A stretch of DNA of 64,000 nt from Paraburkholderia azotifigens (GCF_007995085.1 NZ_VOQS01000003.1:186001-250000); one strand, 5' to 3'. Shown: positions 26,679 through 36,359, counted from the first letter of the stretch. Numbers and translations are program-made. The notes: generated by a model not told the origin, from the sequence alone.

Positions 26679-27896
26679 TCAGCCCGCATCCAGAGCGTAC
26701 CGTCGGCAATGTTCGAGGTAGCCGACCTCGTGGCTACCCACGAGGTCGACAACGCTTTTCCACAGCCACGTGGGTGCTTCGATTGATTTTGATTTTGTAC
26801 GTCGCAACTCGGAGATCCAGCGCTTGCGATCAGCGTGGCTCATTTGTCGTGCGTGCGCATGGCCCACCACGAGGGCCAGGTAACGCGCGACCTCCATGGC
26901 TTCTTTCGGTCCGATCTGCTCGATCTCCAGCTTCAGATCTTGTGGCAATAGCTCGCGCAGCACGACCGGTCGATCCTGGAGAGTCGCCGAACGCATACGT
27001 TCGCCGAGATGAGGCGACAGGTGGCGGGCGCCCTCAACGACTCGCTCCGCGTTGTCTCTGGGCATCACCGCGTCCGCGTAATGCGGAGCAGCTGCCTGCA
27101 CACCTTCCTTGATATCTATCAGGCACAGGTCGTCACCCTCTATCGCACCACCATCCACATCGAGAAGAACCGCGTAGCGGAGTCGTCCGAGCGAACTGCA
27201 ACCCTTGACCCAGTATGCGGCATCGAGCACCGTCACATCGCCCGTGTCTGGACGCCCGCGCAAACCCGTAGCGAGTTCTGCCAGAGTATGTATCTGAAAA
27301 AGCGATTCGATTTCGGCTCGCTCTTTCTGGCTGATTGGCCAGAAACGATTGCCGAAAGGTATCGTGGGCTGCATATCGTCCAGTCTCTCGCGCGCAAGAT
27401 GCTTCCACGTGCGTCGCACGGCCTCACGCATCACTACACGCACCACCTCTGGTCTCTCGCCAGGCTCCTGCGAGGCCGTCTCTTTCGAGAACGGTTGCAA
27501 ATACCCCTCGAAGAGCGCCTCGATCATGTTGATGGTGGTAATGCCAGGAAGTGCCGACCCTCGCGCGGCGGTCGCCAAAGACAATCCGAGGCGAACGAGA
27601 TCATGCACGGGGTTACCGATGACGGTTTGATCGAGGTCGCGAATCTGAACTTCGATTTTCCCCTGAGAGTTCGCTATCGGGCCACGATTGCCTGTGTGGC
27701 GGTCACCACTGATCCAGATGGCAGGACCTTCAGGCAATCCCCGAATTTCCGCTTCCTTCAACCAGTCATAGAATTTGATCGTGTTGCCGCGCACGTAGGC
27801 GTGCGTAGAGCTGGCCATCTTCACATTGCGTCTGGCCGTCAATACGTCCTGCCGGCGCGCATGGCGTGGGACTTTCGGTTTCAGAGGCTTGCGCAT
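26679..27896 (-). CDS. DUF2252 family protein
   Basis: The 405-residue protein matches the DUF2252 family over its length: an N-terminal segment ending in FYDWLKEAE, then the hallmark WISGDRHTGNRGPI and VQIRDLDQTVIGNPVHDLVRL, and late VVGHAHARQMS. GDxHxxN followed by a downstream Asp resembles the catalytic loop of kinase-like aminoglycoside phosphotransferase folds, so a phosphotransferase activity is possible but undemonstrated. The gene is monocistronic, on the same strand as the small genes after it. Confidence 0.88.
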   Translation of the reverse strand: MRKPLKPKVPRHARRQDVLTARRNVKMASSTHAYVRGNTIKFYDWLKEAEIRGLPEGPAIWISGDRHTGNRGPIANSQGKIEVQIRDLDQTVIGNPVHDLVRLGLSLATAARGSALPGITTINMIEALFEGYLQPFSKETASQEPGERPEVVRVVMREAVRRTWKHLARERLDDMQPTIPFGNRFWPISQKERAEIESLFQIHTLAELATGLRGRPDTGDVTVLDAAYWVKGCSSLGRLRYAVLLDVDGGAIEGDDLCLIDIKEGVQAAAPHYADAVMPRDNAERVVEGARHLSPHLGERMRSATLQDRPVVLRELLPQDLKLEIEQIGPKEAMEVARYLALVVGHAHARQMSHADRKRWISELRRTKSKSIEAPTWLWKSVVDLVGSHEVGYLEHCRRYALDAG

Positions 27897-27998
27897 TGCT
27901 TTACCACGATTCCGGAAAGTAGGGACATTCGCGCTCGCCGCGCATGTCGGGACAGGAGCGATGAACTTTCATGATTGCCGGAAAACGTGCGTCACGAT

Positions 27999-28076
27999 TC
28001 AAAGCCAACCCGCTATCGAAAACAAGGCCGCGCTCAGCCAGACAACAACCTGATACGCCAGCATCCAATTTTTCAT
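27999..28076 (-). CDS. 25-residue single-pass membrane peptide
   Basis: An ATG at 28076 preceded by GGGAGG five bases upstream opens a 25-codon frame ending at TGA 27999. It begins MKNWMLAYQVVVWLSAAL and then runs to a C-terminal Gly-Trp-Leu: a positively charged N-terminus plus one hydrophobic helix, typical of small bacterial membrane peptides. It sits alone between the response regulator and the DUF2252 gene. Strong ribosome site and composition support it; no family known to me. Confidence 0.45.
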   Translation of the reverse strand: MKNWMLAYQVVVWLSAALFSIAGWL

Positions 28077-28163
28077 TCCGCCTCCCTAACCGACTACATC
28101 TGTCGCGCATCAATGAAATGGGCGCCAGCCCCTACTTTCAGGCTTCCGTACGTCGCAAATCGT

Positions 28164-28544
28164 CTACGGGATACTGCGCCCGGCAATCTGAGCCCAGATG
28201 GCTGCCGTGAGACGCTCGAAAGGTGCGGGCTTGCGAAAAAAAAGCGTCCAGCAACGTAGGACGCAGACGGGTTCGGGACCTGCGGACAGCATCACGATGG
28301 GCAGATCACGATGCGCAGGTTGCGCGCGCACCTGACGACAGAATTCAGCACCGTTCATGCCGGGCATTTCATAGTCTGTTACGACGAGCTCAATCGGTTC
28401 GCTCATCAGCATTTCCATCGCCCGCGATGCGTCGCCAGCAATGCTTACGTGATGACCGTCACTTTCGAGCGCCAGCTGCAGCGACGCCAGGTTTTCTGCA
28501 TCATCGTCGACCAGAAGAAGGTTTGCCACGATTTCGGTCTGCAT
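28164..28544 (-). CDS. Single-domain response regulator (receiver only)
   Basis: The 126 residues form a receiver domain: acidic pair in LLVDDDAENL, phospho-acceptor Asp in LVVTDYEMPGMNG (about residue 56), Ser in VMLSAG and Lys in FFRKPAPF. There is no output domain, so it would act by protein-protein contact like CheY or DivK. The segment between the Ser and Lys motifs (GPEPVCVLRCWTLF) is unusual. The sequence does not show which sensor kinase it serves; two histidine kinase genes are elsewhere in this window (36.4 and 59.3 kb). Confidence 0.85.
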   Translation of the reverse strand: MQTEIVANLLLVDDDAENLASLQLALESDGHHVSIAGDASRAMEMLMSEPIELVVTDYEMPGMNGAEFCRQVRAQPAHRDLPIVMLSAGPEPVCVLRCWTLFFRKPAPFERLTAAIWAQIAGRSIP

Positions 28545-28783
28545 GTTATTTACCCCGGCCTCGCGGTCATGGACGACGTGGTCCGGACTTTATGGCTGCT
28601 ACGACAACGCAGTCGATCTCGGTGCGCGCTGCCTCAGGTGTCTCACGCCAAGCGACTGCGAGTTCTTGCAATACGTGTATCAAACCGCAATCGTTGTGCC
28701 GCATCGCGGCGGCAGAAAGGCGTCGCTAGCGATTAGGCCTGACCGAAATATGTTGAGAAGTGAAAACGACGCCGACCATTCGA

Positions 28784-29884
28784 TCAGGCTGAGACCTCCC
28801 GGTCCCCCCTTGTATTGAGACTGATCGAATCGAAGAAGCGAAGCATTTCGCGAGATGCATCAGGTCCGTTACCGTCGGTATAGCTTCCTCCACTATCGCC
28901 GCCGGACCATGCATGGTCGAGACCATGAATAATCCATTGTTCTCCTACGACCCCGCCCTCGTCGTCGTATGAAAGACTGCGCGTATGGCCATAGATCCCG
29001 TCCTCTGTCGCAACCGTCGAAATTTGACGGGACGCGCTTTGTGTTGAGACTGCGAAGGTGCAGTTCATGCGTATCAAATCGTCACAATTGCGGGGATGCA
29101 CGACATTATCCTGATCTCCATGGAAGGCGATCAGAGGTCTATAGGCGCGTTGCTCCGATTCCTTCCGCAACAATTCAAACTGAAAATCGGTTGACCCGTG
29201 ATTCATGACAGACATGGCGGAAAATGCGTCATTCGCAATCCCGTAGGGTAACCCCGAGTGGATCCCGGCGGCTGCGTAAAGATCGGGATAAGTGACGGCA
29301 AGATTGACTGCCATTGCGCCGCCGGCCGACATGCCGGCCACGTAAATGCGGGTGGAATCCGCGTTATACGTGGACATCACCTCGCGAGTGAGCTCGGCAA
29401 TGAGCGCCGCTTCGCCCGACTCGCGAATCTGATCGCCCGGCCGAAACCAGTTCCAGCATCTCGCGGCATTGGCGCTTTGCGGTTGCTCCGGATAAACGAC
29501 GATGTATCGCGCCGCTTCGGCGAGACCGTTCATCCTCGTCCCGGCGGCGAAATCGTCAGGATCCTGGTTGGCGCCGTGAAGCATGACGATCATCGGGAGA
29601 GGTTCGCGTCGGTACGATGTCGGAACATAAACTTTGTAGTTTCGCGATCCCATCTTTCCCCGAAACGTCTTCTGCAGCCATATGGACTCGGCCGGCACCC
29701 TCGTCAGCGATGGCATTGCCGCTGAATCTGCGCATTGCCCATCGCAGTGAGACGGCTCCGGATCCGCCGAAGCGTGCTCTGGCATCATTGCGCAAAAGAA
29801 TTTTGTAGTCGCGTCCACGGGGCCTCGTACAAAAAGCGCGAGTGTAAAATCCTGCGCGAATAGAAACGGGTTGGAATTATTCAT
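28784..29884 (-). CDS. PHB depolymerase-family esterase
   Basis: The alpha/beta hydrolase part covers about residues 85-345: oxyanion region VMLHGANQDPDDFA, nucleophile Ser in VAGMSAGGAMA, Asp in AFHGDQDNVVH and His in IHGLDHAWSGG. This matches the Esterase_phd / PHB-depolymerase family. No signal peptide is seen, and an N-terminal ~70-residue extension (MNNSNPFLFAQDF) precedes the domain, so an intracellular role on PHB granules is plausible. The phasin gene lies just upstream on the same strand, beyond a terminator. I chose the ATG at 29884; an ATG at 29926 is possible. Confidence 0.85.
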   Translation of the reverse strand: MNNSNPFLFAQDFTLALFVRGPVDATTKFFCAMMPEHASADPEPSHCDGQCADSAAMPSLTRVPAESIWLQKTFRGKMGSRNYKVYVPTSYRREPLPMIVMLHGANQDPDDFAAGTRMNGLAEAARYIVVYPEQPQSANAARCWNWFRPGDQIRESGEAALIAELTREVMSTYNADSTRIYVAGMSAGGAMAVNLAVTYPDLYAAAGIHSGLPYGIANDAFSAMSVMNHGSTDFQFELLRKESEQRAYRPLIAFHGDQDNVVHPRNCDDLIRMNCTFAVSTQSASRQISTVATEDGIYGHTRSLSYDDEGGVVGEQWIIHGLDHAWSGGDSGGSYTDGNGPDASREMLRFFDSISLNTRGDREVSA

Positions 29885-29923
29885 GATGTTCTTGTCGGTC
29901 AGCGGTCGCGAATCGCATGCTTG

Positions 29924-29948
29924 CAAAATAAACCCGCCTTCAGCGGGT
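29924..29948 (-). terminator. Intrinsic terminator after the phasin gene
   Basis: Read on the minus strand, ACCCGC-TGAAG-GCGGGT is followed by TTATTTT, a G/C-rich stem with a U-rich tail. It lies about 45 bp after the phasin stop and so separates phasin from the esterase gene. Confidence 0.7.
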
Positions 29949-29992
29949 CTTGTTTGCTTGCATCCAGATCCTGCACGGGAAAGATCTGTCGT

Positions 29993-30565
29993 TTAGCGCT
30001 TGTTGCCGGATTTATTGGGCTGGGGCAGCATCGCTTCGCCCCCGGCCATGAAGTCGCCCGTCGCCTTCGCTGTTTGCGAAACGGCATCCGATGAAGCGCT
30101 TTCTACTGCGTCTTTAACGGTGGTGCCTACCATGTCCTGCGCTGACTTTGCAATAGTGTTCTCCAGGGTTTCAGCCGTTCTTGTCGACGCCGCGTTCGCC
30201 TTTTCTATCGCCTCCATGAAAATCGCGTTGACCTGTCCACCACGACTTTCGTACTGGCGTTGGAGCTCGCGCGCGACTTCAGCGCCTGTCGACAGAATGA
30301 TGGTGTGTAGATGGCGATTATAGGAAGCCGCTTTCCCGGGAAGCTGGGTCAGCATGCTTGATTGCCATTGCGGAAGATCGCCGACGTTTTCAGTGACATT
30401 GTCCTTCGGAAAATTGTTGCTCTCTTCAATGATTGTCCTGATTGTTTGAACGTTCAGTTCCGCGAGCTCCTGAAGTCCGTTCATGTATTTTCCGGTCAGA
30501 TTGACGAATGACTGATAACTGGCTTTATTGAGTTCCGCAATCTGCTGCGGCGAATAAAAGAACAT
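29993..30565 (-). CDS. Phasin family protein
   Basis: Translation from the ATG at 30565 (AAGGAG upstream) gives 190 residues starting MFFYSPQQIAELNKASYQSF, the classic phasin_2 N-terminus. It is helical throughout, with no signal or membrane segment. Phasins coat polyhydroxybutyrate granules and control their size. It is followed by a terminator and then the PHB-depolymerase-like esterase; DUF892 is the gene before. A second phasin is at 37785. Confidence 0.92.
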   Translation of the reverse strand: MFFYSPQQIAELNKASYQSFVNLTGKYMNGLQELAELNVQTIRTIIEESNNFPKDNVTENVGDLPQWQSSMLTQLPGKAASYNRHLHTIILSTGAEVARELQRQYESRGGQVNAIFMEAIEKANAASTRTAETLENTIAKSAQDMVGTTVKDAVESASSDAVSQTAKATGDFMAGGEAMLPQPNKSGNKR

Positions 30566-30634
30566 TTGATACTCCTTGTTGGGATAAAAGGATCGCTTGA
30601 TAGGTGTCAGATGCGGGCGGAGCCGCATCGACGG

Positions 30635-31129
30635 TTACTTGCCCATTGCTTCTGCTGCCACCTTCTCTTCTGCCAGCAACGAAAGCGCCTCGTCCGTCGC
30701 CTTCTCTTCCTTCAACGTTTCAGCCAGCAGCTTCACCGCCTCTGCTTCTCCCAGCTGCTTGCCCAGTGCGATCAGCGAACCGTAGGAGGCGATTTCATAG
30801 TGCTCAACCTTTTGAGCGGCGGCGATAAGCGCGGTATCGAGGACAGGGCCTTTGTCGATCTCGTCTATTTGCTCCTGCCCTTCCTCGACAAGACCTTCCA
30901 TCGCGACGCACTTGACGCGCTTGAGCTTGATTCCACTCGTCTCGACGATCTGATCGATCCGTTGAACCTGCCCCAGCGTCTCTTCGAGGTGTTTCTCAAA
31001 TGCGGCCCTGAGATCCGGGCTGCTCGACGCGCGTGCCATCTTGGGCAGAGACTTCGTCATCTGTTTCTCGGCGCTATAGATATCCGATAGCGAATGGATA
31101 AACAGATCCTTCAGGGTCTTCGTAGGCAT
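30635..31129 (-). CDS. DUF892 ferritin-like protein (YciE/YciF type)
   Basis: The start ATG at 31129 has AAGGAA upstream and gives 164 residues. The four-helix DUF892 pattern is clear: TLKDLFIHSLSDIYSAEKQ at the N-terminus, FEKHLEETLGQVQRID with an ExxE/H-type iron ligand arrangement, and LIAAAQKVEHYEIASYGSL. YciF-type proteins are stress-induced and ferritin-like. It lies 70 bp before the phasin gene on the same strand, probably in one stress-induced unit. Confidence 0.92.
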   Translation of the reverse strand: MPTKTLKDLFIHSLSDIYSAEKQMTKSLPKMARASSSPDLRAAFEKHLEETLGQVQRIDQIVETSGIKLKRVKCVAMEGLVEEGQEQIDEIDKGPVLDTALIAAAQKVEHYEIASYGSLIALGKQLGEAEAVKLLAETLKEEKATDEALSLLAEEKVAAEAMGK

Positions 31130-31222
31130 GACTGTTCCTTGAGTTGAATTTCGGAACTGCACTCAGGATGAGCGCAGCGTGCTCTTGATCTCAGCGTGAA
31201 ATCAGGAGCGAAAGAGAACCGC

Positions 31223-32254
31223 TTAATCGGCAATCGTCAGTGGAACGTCGTCCACGGACATGCAGGATTCAAGATGTTTCGTATGTGGACCGGCGCTCAT
31301 ACGATCAATCGCATTGGTGATTTCATCAGCCAGCGCGTAATGGACCATATGCCCCGCTCCGGGCAGCACTGTCAGGTCGCTGTGTGGCAGATCTCGATGC
31401 AGCCGGACAGACTGCGCTTCGGGGGCGACGATTTTGTCGCCTTCGCCGGCAAAGATACTCACGGGCATTTTCAGTGCGGCGTAATGCGCGTGAAGATGTG
31501 CTGTGGACGGGATCATGAACGCGGCGTCTTCTGCCGCTGCCCTGATCTGTACGGGACGTAACAACATTTCACGGGGCACGACATCGAAAAACCTGTCGGG
31601 CATCGGCGCAGGCGCGAACATCGCCTCCACGCTGCGTCGTAGCATGACACGACCGGTTAGCGGCGAAACCGTGTAACGCAACGCGTCGCCCAACAGCGGA
31701 AGCGCTGCCGGTGCCGCCAACGCGACATCCATGCGGGCCGAAGGATAGTAATAGCCCGAAATCAACACGAGGCCCCTGACATCCGCCGGAGATCCCGTTG
31801 CAAGGCCGAGTGCGACCAGTGTGCCCCACGAGTGTCCCACCACGACCGATCGCGTCACATCGAGCTGCATGAGCGCTTGCTGTATGACGGCAGCCTGGGC
31901 TTGTGCGGTCCAGAGGCGATCTCGCGGACGCTCGCTGTGTCCGAATCCCGGGCGGTCGAATGCGATCACCCGGTGATGTTCGGCCAATCGGTCAATCAAG
32001 CCGCAGGCGATGAAATCCTGTAACTGGACGGTGTTCCCGTGCAGCAACACGACAGCTGGCCCGTTCCCTTTGTCGATAAGGTGGAGTCGAATACCGTCCA
32101 CTTCGATAAAGCGGCCTACGGGTGGATTATCGCGCTCGGCTTTTCGTGCCCGATGCGAAACCCACAGCGCGGTGGCTGCACCTGCGACCGCCGTGGCTGC
32201 GACCGCTCCGAATGTGCCGCGAGATAAACCGGCTTTACTGAAAGAAGTGGGCAT
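31223..32254 (-). CDS. Alpha/beta hydrolase, membrane-anchored
   Basis: The 343-residue protein has an N-terminal hydrophobic segment (residues ~14-33, FGAVAATAVAGAATALWV) that may anchor it, then an alpha/beta hydrolase fold: VVLLHGNTVQLQDF, nucleophile Ser in VVGHSWGTLVAL, Asp in FAGEGDKIVAPEAQ and His in GAGHMVHYAL. The substrate is not deducible. It is upstream of the DUF892-phasin pair on the same strand with about 90 bp between. Confidence 0.88.
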   Translation of the reverse strand: MPTSFSKAGLSRGTFGAVAATAVAGAATALWVSHRARKAERDNPPVGRFIEVDGIRLHLIDKGNGPAVVLLHGNTVQLQDFIACGLIDRLAEHHRVIAFDRPGFGHSERPRDRLWTAQAQAAVIQQALMQLDVTRSVVVGHSWGTLVALGLATGSPADVRGLVLISGYYYPSARMDVALAAPAALPLLGDALRYTVSPLTGRVMLRRSVEAMFAPAPMPDRFFDVVPREMLLRPVQIRAAAEDAAFMIPSTAHLHAHYAALKMPVSIFAGEGDKIVAPEAQSVRLHRDLPHSDLTVLPGAGHMVHYALADEITNAIDRMSAGPHTKHLESCMSVDDVPLTIAD

Positions 32255-32355
32255 GACGTCTCGTGTAGAAGCTACAGGTAAGAAAGATCAGCATTCCCGA
32301 AAAGCGGCGCTTGATGAGATTAGCGCGACCGCGTCTGGCGTGGCCGCGCACTGCT

Positions 32356-32607
32356 TCACTTCTTCCCTTGAGGTGCAGCCTCGTCGGGTGGAACATCGCC
32401 AGGTGACGGCTCACCGGGAGTGTCTTCCTCGGTGACGTCTTCATCCGGATCGATGCCGGGCAGGTCACTATCTCCCTCATCTTCGATCCGCGTCGCCCCG
32501 CCCGTCGCCGGTGCATCGCTTGCAGGGAAGGTGTCTTCGATGGTCTGGTCAACAGCGTCATCGGGCTTTTCGTCCGGTGCGCGTTGTTCAACAGGTGTGT
32601 GCGTCAT
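32356..32607 (-). CDS. Small acidic protein, conserved-type in stress loci
   Basis: 83 residues, strongly acidic and Pro-rich (about a third D/E), probably disordered. DDAVDQTIEDTFPASDAPA looks like the conserved core of a small protein that I recall from Burkholderia genomes. It starts at an ATG at 32607, with GAGG a few bases upstream. Function unknown. Confidence 0.65.
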   Translation of the reverse strand: MTHTPVEQRAPDEKPDDAVDQTIEDTFPASDAPATGGATRIEDEGDSDLPGIDPDEDVTEEDTPGEPSPGDVPPDEAAPQGKK

Positions 32608-32711
32608 GGTTCACTCCTCGAAAGTTTGTTGCTCTCATGTAAGCGCAATCGCTGTACCGCAAGAGCGACAACTTCCTTTTCAACCGGAAAGTGCCCGCAA
32701 CCACGGCAACT

Positions 32712-32990
32712 TCAAATCCGACGCGCGATCTCCTGCCCTTCGCGCGCGTCCTTGAACGCACGATGTTCGCGCCGCGTAACGTATTCCGGTCCCAGCGATT
32801 GCCCACACGCCGGACACGACGGCGTGTTTTCCGAGAAGAGAGTATCAAGGCCGTCGTAGAGCCCGTTGTGCGACAGATCTCGCAGCGTCGCGAGATACCA
32901 GTGCGAACGTGAATCGTCGTACCGGCTTTCAACGATCGAGCCGCAGTGTCCGCACGGACAAGTCACGTGAGTAATTACGCGCAATGCCAT
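32712..32990 (-). CDS. Small zinc-ribbon-like protein
   Basis: From the ATG at 32990 (GGGAGG five bases upstream) 92 residues are read. Cysteines in THVTCPCGHCGS and SCPACGQSLG give two CxxC-type pairs, suggesting one zinc ribbon folded from both ends. No other family signal. It lies between the acidic protein gene and the YrzE-like membrane protein gene on the same strand. Confidence 0.65.
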   Translation of the reverse strand: MALRVITHVTCPCGHCGSIVESRYDDSRSHWYLATLRDLSHNGLYDGLDTLFSENTPSCPACGQSLGPEYVTRREHRAFKDAREGQEIARRI

Positions 32991-33036
32991 GATGCCCTCC
33001 CTCACTCAGCGGGCCTCTGGCCCGCTTCTCGTGGCC

Positions 33037-33753
33037 TCAACGAACGGCGCGGCCTGAAAGTGTTCCACCCGTCGGGTCGCGGCGTAGCGGAACGTTGTCG
33101 GTCGAAACACCAGCTGCTTCCTCGAACGGCGGTTGATGCCTGAAGCCCGCATGGCCGGAAACGATCGCTATGATCGCGCCGACGATCAGTGCCGCGAATG
33201 AGAACCACGAAGCGCGCGCTACATTGCGTGCTGCCGTATCGGCCGTCTGACGCACGTCGGCTTGTGCTTGCGGACTCGATGCTTCGGCAGTAGCGGAAGC
33301 GATTGCGCCCTGGACCCGCTGGGTCAACGCGCTCGCCATCGTATTACCGGTGCCAGACCGATCCATTGTTGCGCCGGCGGTTGCGCCCGTCGACGCTACG
33401 TTTCCGGCGGCGCTCACGGCGGTGCCGAACAGCGACGTTGCTCCATAGATAACCAGCAGAATCATCACCGCCCACGCTAGCAGGCCATGGAGCCAGCCAA
33501 GAACGGGTGCGCAACGACCCGCGAAATACGAGCCTGTAAAAACCGCGATGGCAGTCATGATGATGAGATACGCGCCGGAACTGAAGCCATACCCATCCAG
33601 CGGGTTGTAGCGCGACAGCGGTGCGAACGCTGTCATGCCGATTGCCGTGCCTAGCACGGTCAGAACGAGATATACGATCAGAGAGAGAATGACGCCGGTG
33701 ATCACGGAGCCCCATGACACGCGGGGTAGTCCGGTTTGGGTAATAAGCAGTTT
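33037..33753 (-). CDS. Multi-pass inner-membrane protein
   Basis: From the ATG at 33753 the protein has 238 residues with about four membrane segments: VITGVILSLIVYLVLTVLG (about 18-37), AYLIIMTAIAVFTGSYF, LLAWAVMILLVIYGA and FAALIVGAIIAIVSG near the C-terminus. A Gly/Ala/Thr-rich loop with ATAEASSPQAQADVRQTAD lies between the third and fourth. The pattern resembles PhnA-like / YrzE-type membrane proteins, but I cannot name a function. Confidence 0.75.
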   Translation of the reverse strand, partial: KLLITQTGLPRVSWGSVITGVILSLIVYLVLTVLGTAIGMTAFAPLSRYNPLDGYGFSSGAYLIIMTAIAVFTGSYFAGRCAPVLGWLHGLLAWAVMILLVIYGATSLFGTAVSAAGNVASTGATAGATMDRSGTGNTMASALTQRVQGAIASATAEASSPQAQADVRQTADTAARNVARASWFSFAALIVGAIIAIVSGHAGFRHQPPFEEAAGVSTDNVPLRRDPTGGTLSGRAVR

Positions 33754-34635
33754 CATGGATGTGCCTTGGTAGTTGCGGGGAACTTGGAATAGCAAACACA
33801 AAGATGATTGTGTTCATTTGTAATAGCGCATTGGCCGTTCCCGGCGGTCAACCGCTTCACCCTTTTCTGTCCGTCGCATTTGCAGCTCTCATTCTTGCGA
33901 ACGCGGCTTGATCGATGGACGCGCGCGCATGATCGCAGTCTCATCAATAGCTTGTATTGCCGTGCATCCGTTAACGGGATCGCGCCCATACTCATACGGC
34001 ACCTGCTGATAGCGATGAAGGCAGCGTGTAGAGAGCACTACACTGAGAGAGGTTCGTGGAAATGTTCGGCCCGCGCCGGGGCGACGCAGCGCTTTAAGTT
34101 GCTGATGCCTTATCTAACGGGAGCCGGTATTTTCTACGCTGACATGCCTCTAATTCGGTGTCGTCGCGGCACATCGAGGGATTCCTTCGAGCTACTGCGA
34201 TCACTTCTCATAACGTCGGCATACTTCCGGACAGCCGCCGCGCACTCGCTATTCCCGTCTGACTGAAGCTATACCGCTAGTGCCAATAGAAAGCGTTTGA
34301 GGTCAATACACAGGTGAACAAAGCCACGCACCAGTTCATTGATACAGGTATTGCGGGATGCCGCATGCAACATGCGGGCGATATACGAGCGCCCCCGGCA
34401 AGTTCGAGTTCGAACATCATCTCGACACGCATCTATGCGCCGCTGTCCCGCTTTAGTGTGCTTTTCATTTTATTTTGTCTCGACGGGACCAAAAGCTATC
34501 TGTTGCGACGCAGCAAAATTCATTGTATGCGCATCAACAAGGGCGCAATTGAATTCCCGATTGTTGTTATTCGGATGATCGTGTAGGGGCAGCCCCTGGC
34601 CTTGACGCTGCCCACATGCGCTGTACCTCAGTACT
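33754..34635. other. Long non-coding stretch, no supported gene
   Basis: Nearly 900 bp with lower GC (AT-rich near 34430-34560). Plus-strand frames at 33808-34266 and 34314-34586 lack ribosome sites and any domain signal. The mirrored sequence near 34588-34616 could form a weak hairpin after the Mn-catalase gene. I see no RNA gene signature. Confidence 0.4.
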
Positions 34636-35511
34636 TCATTTGACAGCCTCTCCAACACCGAGATCTGCACCCGTCATCGGGTCTGCCTTCGTATCGGACG
34701 CGGTGCGTGAAGCCATGGCGCGTAAAACTTCGGCCTCGTCGGCCGTTACGTTGACAGTTGCCAACCCGTCGCCACCATCAACCGCAGGCTCTGGTGTCTC
34801 CACGAATTCCCAGTCGGCGCCCTCATTCCACGGACCGCGCGGAGATGCGTCGCCGCTGGACATGTTGTAGTAGACACTGGTGAACTCCGGCACGCCGGGA
34901 AGCTTCCCTTGCGGAAAGTTCGGCTGGATGGAGTGCAGCGCCTTCTCAAATGACTTCTGATGGGCAATTTCCCGCGTCATCAAAAAGCCCAGCGTTTCTT
35001 TGATGCCGGGATCTTCCGTTACGTTGATCAGTCTTTCGTACACGATTTTCGCTCGTGCTTCGGCTGCAATGTTTGAGCGCAGGTCTGCGGTCGGTTCGCC
35101 AATGGTGTCGACGTATGCCGCTGTCCAGGGGACACCGGCAGAATTGGTCAGTGCAGGCCCACCGCCATAGAGCAGCGACGTAATGTGAGAATCGTTGCCG
35201 CCGCCCGTCATTGCGCGATAAAGCTCGGCTTCACTCTCCACCGCTTCAGCCAGTTGACCCTTCGCTCCCTTGTTGAGCATCGCGATAATCGAGCCCACGA
35301 TTTCCAGGTGACTGAGCTCTTCGGTCGCAATGTCAAATAGCAGGTCCTTCCGGCCCGGGTCGTCTTCGCCCACCGCCTGGGTGAAATACCTGCAGGCTGC
35401 ACCCAGTTCACCCTGTGGTCCGCCGAACTGCTCGAGGAGCAGATTGGCGAGGCCGGGATTAGGTGCGGCAACACGCACCGTGTACTGAAGGCGTTTGTTA
35501 TGTACAAACAT
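34636..35511 (-). CDS. Manganese catalase
   Basis: The ATG at 35511 follows AAAGGAGA and gives 291 residues, usual for Mn-catalases. The dinuclear site is visible: Glu35 in PQGELGAACRY, Glu65/His68 in ATEELSHLE, and later glutamate in IAAEARAKIVYE and ExxH in MTREIAHQKSF. It breaks down hydrogen peroxide in the cytoplasm without heme. The C-terminal 60 residues (EPAVDGGDGLATV onward) are a flexible acidic tail. Its setting among stress genes fits a stationary-phase or oxidative stress role. Confidence 0.93.
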   Translation of the reverse strand: MFVHNKRLQYTVRVAAPNPGLANLLLEQFGGPQGELGAACRYFTQAVGEDDPGRKDLLFDIATEELSHLEIVGSIIAMLNKGAKGQLAEAVESEAELYRAMTGGGNDSHITSLLYGGGPALTNSAGVPWTAAYVDTIGEPTADLRSNIAAEARAKIVYERLINVTEDPGIKETLGFLMTREIAHQKSFEKALHSIQPNFPQGKLPGVPEFTSVYYNMSSGDASPRGPWNEGADWEFVETPEPAVDGGDGLATVNVTADEAEVLRAMASRTASDTKADPMTGADLGVGEAVK

Positions 35512-36032
35512 GGTGTTCTCTCCTTTGAAGGCCTGGCACAGACGGAGCACCGCCCATTGCGTGAGGCCAATTGGATTCCGGAGGACGCAACGAATCGCGA
35601 CGTTGATTACGTGCGATTCTTTACGTTTGGAGTCTCAGAACGTATGTTCTGGCGAGAATGCGGCGATGTGCCGCGTGTGATCGGGAAGCTGCGCTACCTG
35701 TGCCGCATGGCGTGTTCCCGGGGCGAAACATCGGATAGACACTTTCCAGATTCGCGCAATTGCTGGTGGCAGCCGTTTCGGATTTGCACTGCCGGGCGCA
35801 TACGGACGGGCGCTGGCATTGGATGCCGCGGCGAGTGGTGAGTAGCGAGTTCAAGCGTGGACGGTCGGGCTGTGTACTGCGACAGGCGATCTCGCCATGT
35901 TCGTACACGATCCGTTACGCCGCACGAGTACAAATGGCGCCCGAAACTCTTAAGCCTGTCGCGTCGATTGGCGGCGAGCGCCGTACCGTGACATCAAATG
36001 GTGGGCCCGAAGTTAATCAAACAGAGACCTGA
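35512..36032. other. No supported gene
   Basis: Upstream region of the Mn-catalase gene. Frames on both strands have no start signals or family features; the catalase promoter is expected near 35530-35650 on the minus strand. Confidence 0.35.
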
Positions 36033-36269
36033 TCAGTCGACTGGACCGAGCAACACATCGATTGCGGCTTGCCCTGCTATTTCTGCTACCAGGTAGGCCC
36101 ACCGTTCAGTGAAGGGGCCATTGCGCAGAGGTATGCGTCCTCCTTTCGCACCGAGCACCTTGAGGTTAGTGCCGCCTTTTATCTGAAACGTGACGTCAAA
36201 GGTGTCGTCAGCTGATGGAGTCAGTTCGACATGAATCTCGAATCCCCGATACTCGATTGTTCGGCGCAT
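36033..36269 (-). CDS. Small YRGF-type protein
   Basis: 78 residues from the ATG at 36269, preceded by GAGG at seven bases. It begins MRRTIEYRGFEIHVELTPSA, the same opening pattern as the genes at 26078 and 54710, and is beta-rich then helical (YLVAEIAGQAAIDVLL). Function unknown. Confidence 0.65.
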   Translation of the reverse strand: MRRTIEYRGFEIHVELTPSADDTFDVTFQIKGGTNLKVLGAKGGRIPLRNGPFTERWAYLVAEIAGQAAIDVLLGPVD

Positions 36270-36359
36270 GGATGCCTCAGGTTTGTCACTGAGACTAACA
36301 CGTCTGCGACGAGGGGGAGCGGGCCGACCGCTGGAAGCCCGCTATCGCGGCGACAACCA

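Noticed and set aside
33808..34266. 152-codon plus-strand frame in the spacer before the Mn-catalase gene
   Set aside because: No ribosome site, no domain and unusual composition; treated as non-coding.
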